Shown here: positions 35,286 to 37,379 of the stretch, in pieces
Layout of the letters: each line of letters begins with the position of its first letter
Numbering within the stretch: position 1 is the first letter of the stretch
From: a virus
Virus record (IMG/VR): IMGVR_UViG_3300009170_000011
Location: 1 to 37,379 of that record
Strand: one strand, 5' to 3'
Length of the DNA stretch: 37,379 nt
The notes under the pieces: generated by a model
Database searches by the model: none
What the model was told of the DNA's origin: nothing
What the model saw: only the letters and a program-made list of their open reading frames with translations
Made by a program: the position numbers and the translations under genes

Positions 35286-35348
35286 ATGGACTCGATCGGC
35301 ACCCCAGAGGGCCGGTCCTTCGCGCGCACTGAGGCTGCCCGCACCTGA
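35286..35348 (+). CDS. Possible 20-residue leader-type ORF
   Basis: ATG 35286 is preceded by a purine-rich AGGAGAGAGG that ends seven bases before it, and the frame runs 20 codons (MDSIGTPEGRSFARTEAART) to TGA. It lies just to the right of an 11-bp-stem hairpin (35212-35248), in the divergent region and on the opposite strand to the late operon. The good ribosome-binding signal is the only support. It could be a leader peptide of a rightward transcript or chance. Confidence 0.25.
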   Translation: MDSIGTPEGRSFARTEAART

Positions 35349-35823
35349 CGCGGCGGGGGAGCCAGCGCAGCCCGGTGCGCGAGCGACGATCCCAGACACA
35401 ATCCCGGGGCCGGGGCCACGGAGGTCCGGTCTAACCCGCGTCAGAGGCGGCACAGCCCGCTGTGGGAGATGGGCTCCCCACGAGGTCACCGAGACAACAC
35501 GCAGGTGACCCGCAGGACTCGGAGTGAGAGTCGGCACGCAGCACGGACGAATGCGCGCAAGGGTGGCGAACGCTGGCACCAGTCTGACTTGGGAGCCTGT
35601 CACCGAGAGTCCGAGACGAGGGTGACGCGCCAGCGTCGTGACGCACGCCTCTGGGTGTCCAACCCAGTGAGATCAGTCCGTCCAGTCCGGTATCTGCGCC
35701 GGAAACGGGGTGGAAATCTCACATATTCCACGGGACACCAGTGCATAGGGGTGCTCCGCGCCGATCACGCTCCGTGACCGTGCCCCCACCCGGGGTTCGT
35801 ACAGGTGTTCGGGTTGAGCACGT

Positions 35824-35838
35824 TTCCCACGGTGGGAA
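35824..35838. promoter_or_regulatory. 15-bp palindrome, site 6 (divergent intergenic region)
   Basis: Perfect copy with centre base G on the plus strand, in non-coding DNA, 20 bases left of the tandem TAGGTGCC repeat. Confidence 0.75.
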
Positions 35839-35858
35839 TGTCACTCACTGTGCCGGAT

Positions 35859-36409
35859 TAGGTGCCTAGGTGCCGCAACCCGTAGTGTTCTCGTCGTGGG
35901 GCACCGTGCCCCGGACAGGACAGCCGCCGGACGACCGGCCCGCATCGGACGCGGGTCGCAGGTGGGATGACAAACTCAACAATGGAACGCACCGCGAGGC
36001 GGGCAACGCACGGGCATGAGGGGTCGCTCCCTCTACTTTGAACCGTGCGACCCGCGTGGGAGGACAGGACCGTGCCCCGGATAGCCAATGGGGGCCATGA
36101 GTGTCGGCGGGTTAGTCGTGGGTCCTACCTGATCGGGACCGATGCGCACCTAGGGATTCTAGGGTTGCGTGGGATCAGGCGGTTGCATCACCTAGCGCAA
36201 GTCTGCGAGCGGATGCCGGAACACGTGTTAGGGACCTAGCGGGCCCTATGCGATGGAACGGATACGCACCTAGCGGGCGACCACGGGACCGGCCCAACCC
36301 CCGGACCGTGCGAGCGGACATTCCCACCGTGGGAACCGCGCAACGATGGGATGCAAGCACATAGTGCCGATAGCCTCTAGTGGCCTAGGTCAGGGCAACC
36401 TAACCTAGG
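35859..36409. repeat. Cluster of seven ACCTAG repeats in both orientations
   Basis: ACCTAG followed by C or G occurs at 36148, 36190, 36234, 36268 and 36403, and its complement (CCTAGGT) at 35865 and 36384. The first four have start spacings of 42, 44 and 34 bases. The 35859-35874 copy is part of a perfect tandem duplication of TAGGTGCC. I count nine CTAG tetramers in this 550-bp stretch against roughly eight spotted in the other 37 kb. The arrangement resembles an array of protein-binding sites (regulator, replication or packaging). Confidence 0.6.
36321..36335. promoter_or_regulatory. 15-bp palindrome, site 7 (divergent intergenic region)
   Basis: Perfect copy with centre base C, among the ACCTAG repeats and about 160 bases before the first rightward gene. 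Confidence 0.75.
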
Positions 36410-36446
36410 CGCGCTATGGACGATCGGATATCGCCCAACCTCCCGT

Positions 36447-36461
36447 TTCCCACCGTGGGAT
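36447..36461. promoter_or_regulatory. 15-bp palindrome, site 8 (upstream of first rightward gene)
   Basis: TTCCCACCGTGGGAT, one mismatch in the last base. It ends 32 bases before ATG 36494, a typical operator position for the rightward unit. Confidence 0.7.
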
Positions 36462-36493
36462 TCGGGTCCGCCAGAATCACAAGGAGAATCACA

Positions 36494-37099
36494 ATGAACA
36501 CCATCACCATTACCGCCGATGAGCGCAAGTCTGCCCAGTACGCCATCGACATGCTGACGAAAGCCGCCAGCACCGAGGACGACATCGCTACGGGCATCGG
36601 AGTCCTGCGGGACAAGATCGCAGAGGGTGCGACGATCGCCATTCTGTCCAGCCTGACCGGTCGCAGCGACTCGGCCATCGGACGTGTCCGCACCGTGGTC
36701 ACGCTCTCGACCCTGCTCGACTCGGACCTGCCCGGAGCCGGAATCCTCCGGGCCAACAGCGCGGTCAACGCTGCGAACAAGGTCAAGGGCCTGAACCTGA
36801 CCAAGAAGCACGTCAACGTGTGGGTCAAGGACGGGCGCCGGTTCGGCTCATGGAACGCCATCGCCGACGCCATCGAGGCTCTGGTCAAGGGCGCCACCAC
36901 CGAGGCCGACGACAAGAAGAAGCAATCCGACAAGACCGAGACAGAGCGGTTCGCCGACCTGCTCGCCGCCGTGTCCGCCCACGCCCGGAAGTTCGACCTG
37001 TCCGAGCACGACGTGGCCACCCGGATCTTCGATCACTTCGACAAGTCCGCTGCCGAGGTCGCCGATGAGGCCGCCGACGCCGCCGAGTTGGCCTCCTGA
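36494..37099 (+). CDS. Hypothetical 201-aa protein, first rightward gene
   Basis: ATG 36494 with AAGGAG seven bases upstream gives 201 aa. The frame extends upstream through a palindrome but without a ribosome-binding site. The protein is helical: ADERKSAQYAIDMLTKAAST, LRDKIAEGATIAILSSLTGR, SDSAIGRVRTVVTLSTLLDS. A basic patch follows (KKHVNVWVKDGRRFGSWNAI), then a charged linker (TEADDKKKQSDKTETERFAD) and a terminal helical region rich in Asp/Glu/Ala. The basic centre and acidic tail would fit a nucleic-acid-binding or regulatory protein. No family is recognised. The palindrome at 36447-36461 ends 32 bases before the ATG. Confidence 0.75.
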   Translation: MNTITITADERKSAQYAIDMLTKAASTEDDIATGIGVLRDKIAEGATIAILSSLTGRSDSAIGRVRTVVTLSTLLDSDLPGAGILRANSAVNAANKVKGLNLTKKHVNVWVKDGRRFGSWNAIADAIEALVKGATTEADDKKKQSDKTETERFADLLAAVSAHARKFDLSEHDVATRIFDHFDKSAAEVADEAADAAELAS

Positions 37100-37130
37100 C
37101 CTGCCCGGTTGCTCGTGGTGCGGGCCCGGT

Positions 37131-37145
37131 TTCCCACCGTGGGAA
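37131..37145. promoter_or_regulatory. 15-bp palindrome, site 9 (between rightward genes)
   Basis: Perfect copy in the 103-bp gap between the 201-aa gene and the Cys-rich gene, ending 57 bases before ATG 37203. Confidence 0.75.
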
Positions 37146-37202
37146 TCGGGCCCTGCGCCATGTCCACCCGGACATCCTGACGCTCTCTGGAAGGAGCACG
37201 CA

Positions 37203-37349
37203 ATGCCCGCACCAACCACCGTCCCGCCCTGTGAGTGGGAGCACGAGATCGACGGCGAGGCCGAAGAATGCCCCGCCTGCCACCAGCACACGTCCGCCTG
37301 CGGCTGGCAATGGGGAGCCTCCTGCGAACACCCGGCGTGTGCCGCATGA
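37203..37349 (+). CDS. Small cysteine/histidine-rich protein (possible zinc finger)
   Basis: A 48-aa protein from ATG 37203, with AAGGAG seven bases upstream. Cysteines at 10, 23, 26, 33, 41 and 46 and histidines at 14, 27, 29 and 43 (CEWEH, ECPACHQHTSAC, SCEHPAC) suggest one or two zinc sites. Such mini zinc-binding proteins are common in the early regions of actinophages, mostly of unknown role. The stop overlaps the ATG of the next gene (ATGA), indicating co-translation. Confidence 0.7.
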   Translation: MPAPTTVPPCEWEHEIDGEAEECPACHQHTSACGWQWGASCEHPACAA

Positions 37350-37379
37350 CCAACCTCCACGTTCCCACCGTGGGAATCG
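37346..37379 (+). CDS. Start of a further rightward gene (partial)
   Basis: ATG 37346 overlaps the stop of the zinc-finger-like gene (ATGA), the junction style used throughout this genome. Only eleven codons lie in the window (MTNLHVPTVGI). A perfect 15-bp palindrome at 37362-37376 falls inside these codons, much as in the methyltransferase gene. The product cannot be identified. Confidence 0.4.
   Translation, partial: MTNLHVPTVGI
37362..37376. promoter_or_regulatory. 15-bp palindrome, site 10 (start of partial rightward gene)
   Basis: Perfect copy 16 bases downstream of ATG 37346, at the window edge, encoding VPTVG. Confidence 0.7.

Larger units (their letters stand above)
35211..36493. 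other. Divergent intergenic region, no convincing gene (about 1.28 kb)
   Basis: The region lies between the leftward late operon and the rightward genes. Open frames on both strands are short, lack ribosome-binding sites and have no protein-like composition, apart from the 20-codon ORF at 35286. It holds three palindromes (with a fourth just outside at 35183), the ACCTAG cluster, an 11-bp-stem hairpin at 35212-35248, and a small hairpin CTGGGT-GTCCA-ACCCAG at 35651-35667. I could not assign a clear -35/-10 promoter, a tRNA or an attachment site. Divergent promoters, a packaging site or an origin are the likely contents. Confidence 0.6.

Noticed and set aside
35469-35777. A 102-codon plus-strand frame in the divergent region
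   Set aside because: Very Arg/Ser/Gly-rich composition, no Shine-Dalgarno, no motif; probably a chance GC-rich open frame.
35640-35820. A tRNA-like stretch (GGGTTC/GGTTCG strings near 35795)
   Set aside because: I could not build a cloverleaf with matching acceptor and anticodon stems.
35814-35842. A TTGAGC box 17 bases before AATGTC, spanning palindrome site 6, as a promoter
   Set aside because: The -10 match is poor and no gene starts nearby, so I did not call a promoter.
36045-36239. A 64-codon plus-strand frame in the divergent region
   Set aside because: No ribosome-binding site and protein-unlike composition, and it runs through the ACCTAG repeats.

Overview
The window is about 37 kb of a high-GC tailed phage (or prophage) of an actinobacterium, with siphovirus morphology. 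The evidence is the strong G/C preference at third codon positions, GGAGG-type ribosome binding sites, GTG and TTG starts, an HK97-type capsid, a MuF/prohead-protease fusion, a Gp37-like minor tail protein, and a single tape measure gene with two overlapping tail-assembly chaperones and no sheath gene. The host genus cannot be fixed from the sequence. No integrase, excisionase, repressor, polymerase or tRNA gene is visible.

Layout. From about 35150 down to 1, forty genes are packed head to tail on the minus strand, many joined by ATGA, TGATG or TGACATG junctions. In transcription order they are: a ribbon-helix-helix protein, a ParB-like protein, a probable small terminase, an unknown protein, large terminase, a DUF1360-like membrane protein and portal. 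Next come a 907-aa MuF / 2H-phosphoesterase-like / prohead-protease fusion, a 48-aa protein, the capsid, an unknown virion protein and the major tail protein. Then follow the head-tail connectors, tail chaperones, tape measure and minor tail proteins. About 15 kb of fibre genes come next, and the segment ends in a lysis cassette of two membrane proteins and an endolysin that runs off the left edge. The fibre block holds ten collagen-like (Gly-X-Y) proteins, a PKD-domain protein and a beta-helix tailspike-like protein. In the middle of it sit a class I methyltransferase, a GT2 glycosyltransferase and a small unknown protein.

From 36494 to the right edge the genes run on the plus strand: a 201-aa unknown protein, a 48-aa Cys-rich protein and the start of a third gene. 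Between the two transcription units lies about 1.3 kb without a convincing gene. It holds hairpins, a cluster of seven ACCTAG repeats on both strands, and several copies of a 15-bp palindrome.

The most striking undescribed feature is that palindrome, TTCCCAC-C-GTGGGAA. It occurs nine times (eight perfect, one with one mismatch), plus one 18-bp variant with a two-base centre. Six copies lie in the right-hand 2.2 kb, close to the divergent gene starts. The others lie in the late operon, one in front of the tail chaperone gene and three inside coding sequence. This pattern fits a phage-wide operator (or stoperator-like) network whose binding protein is not identified. Other points of note are the 2H-like domain inside the capsid protease fusion, the fibre array with its two embedded modification enzymes, and the cysteine-rich head/connector/tail proteins.
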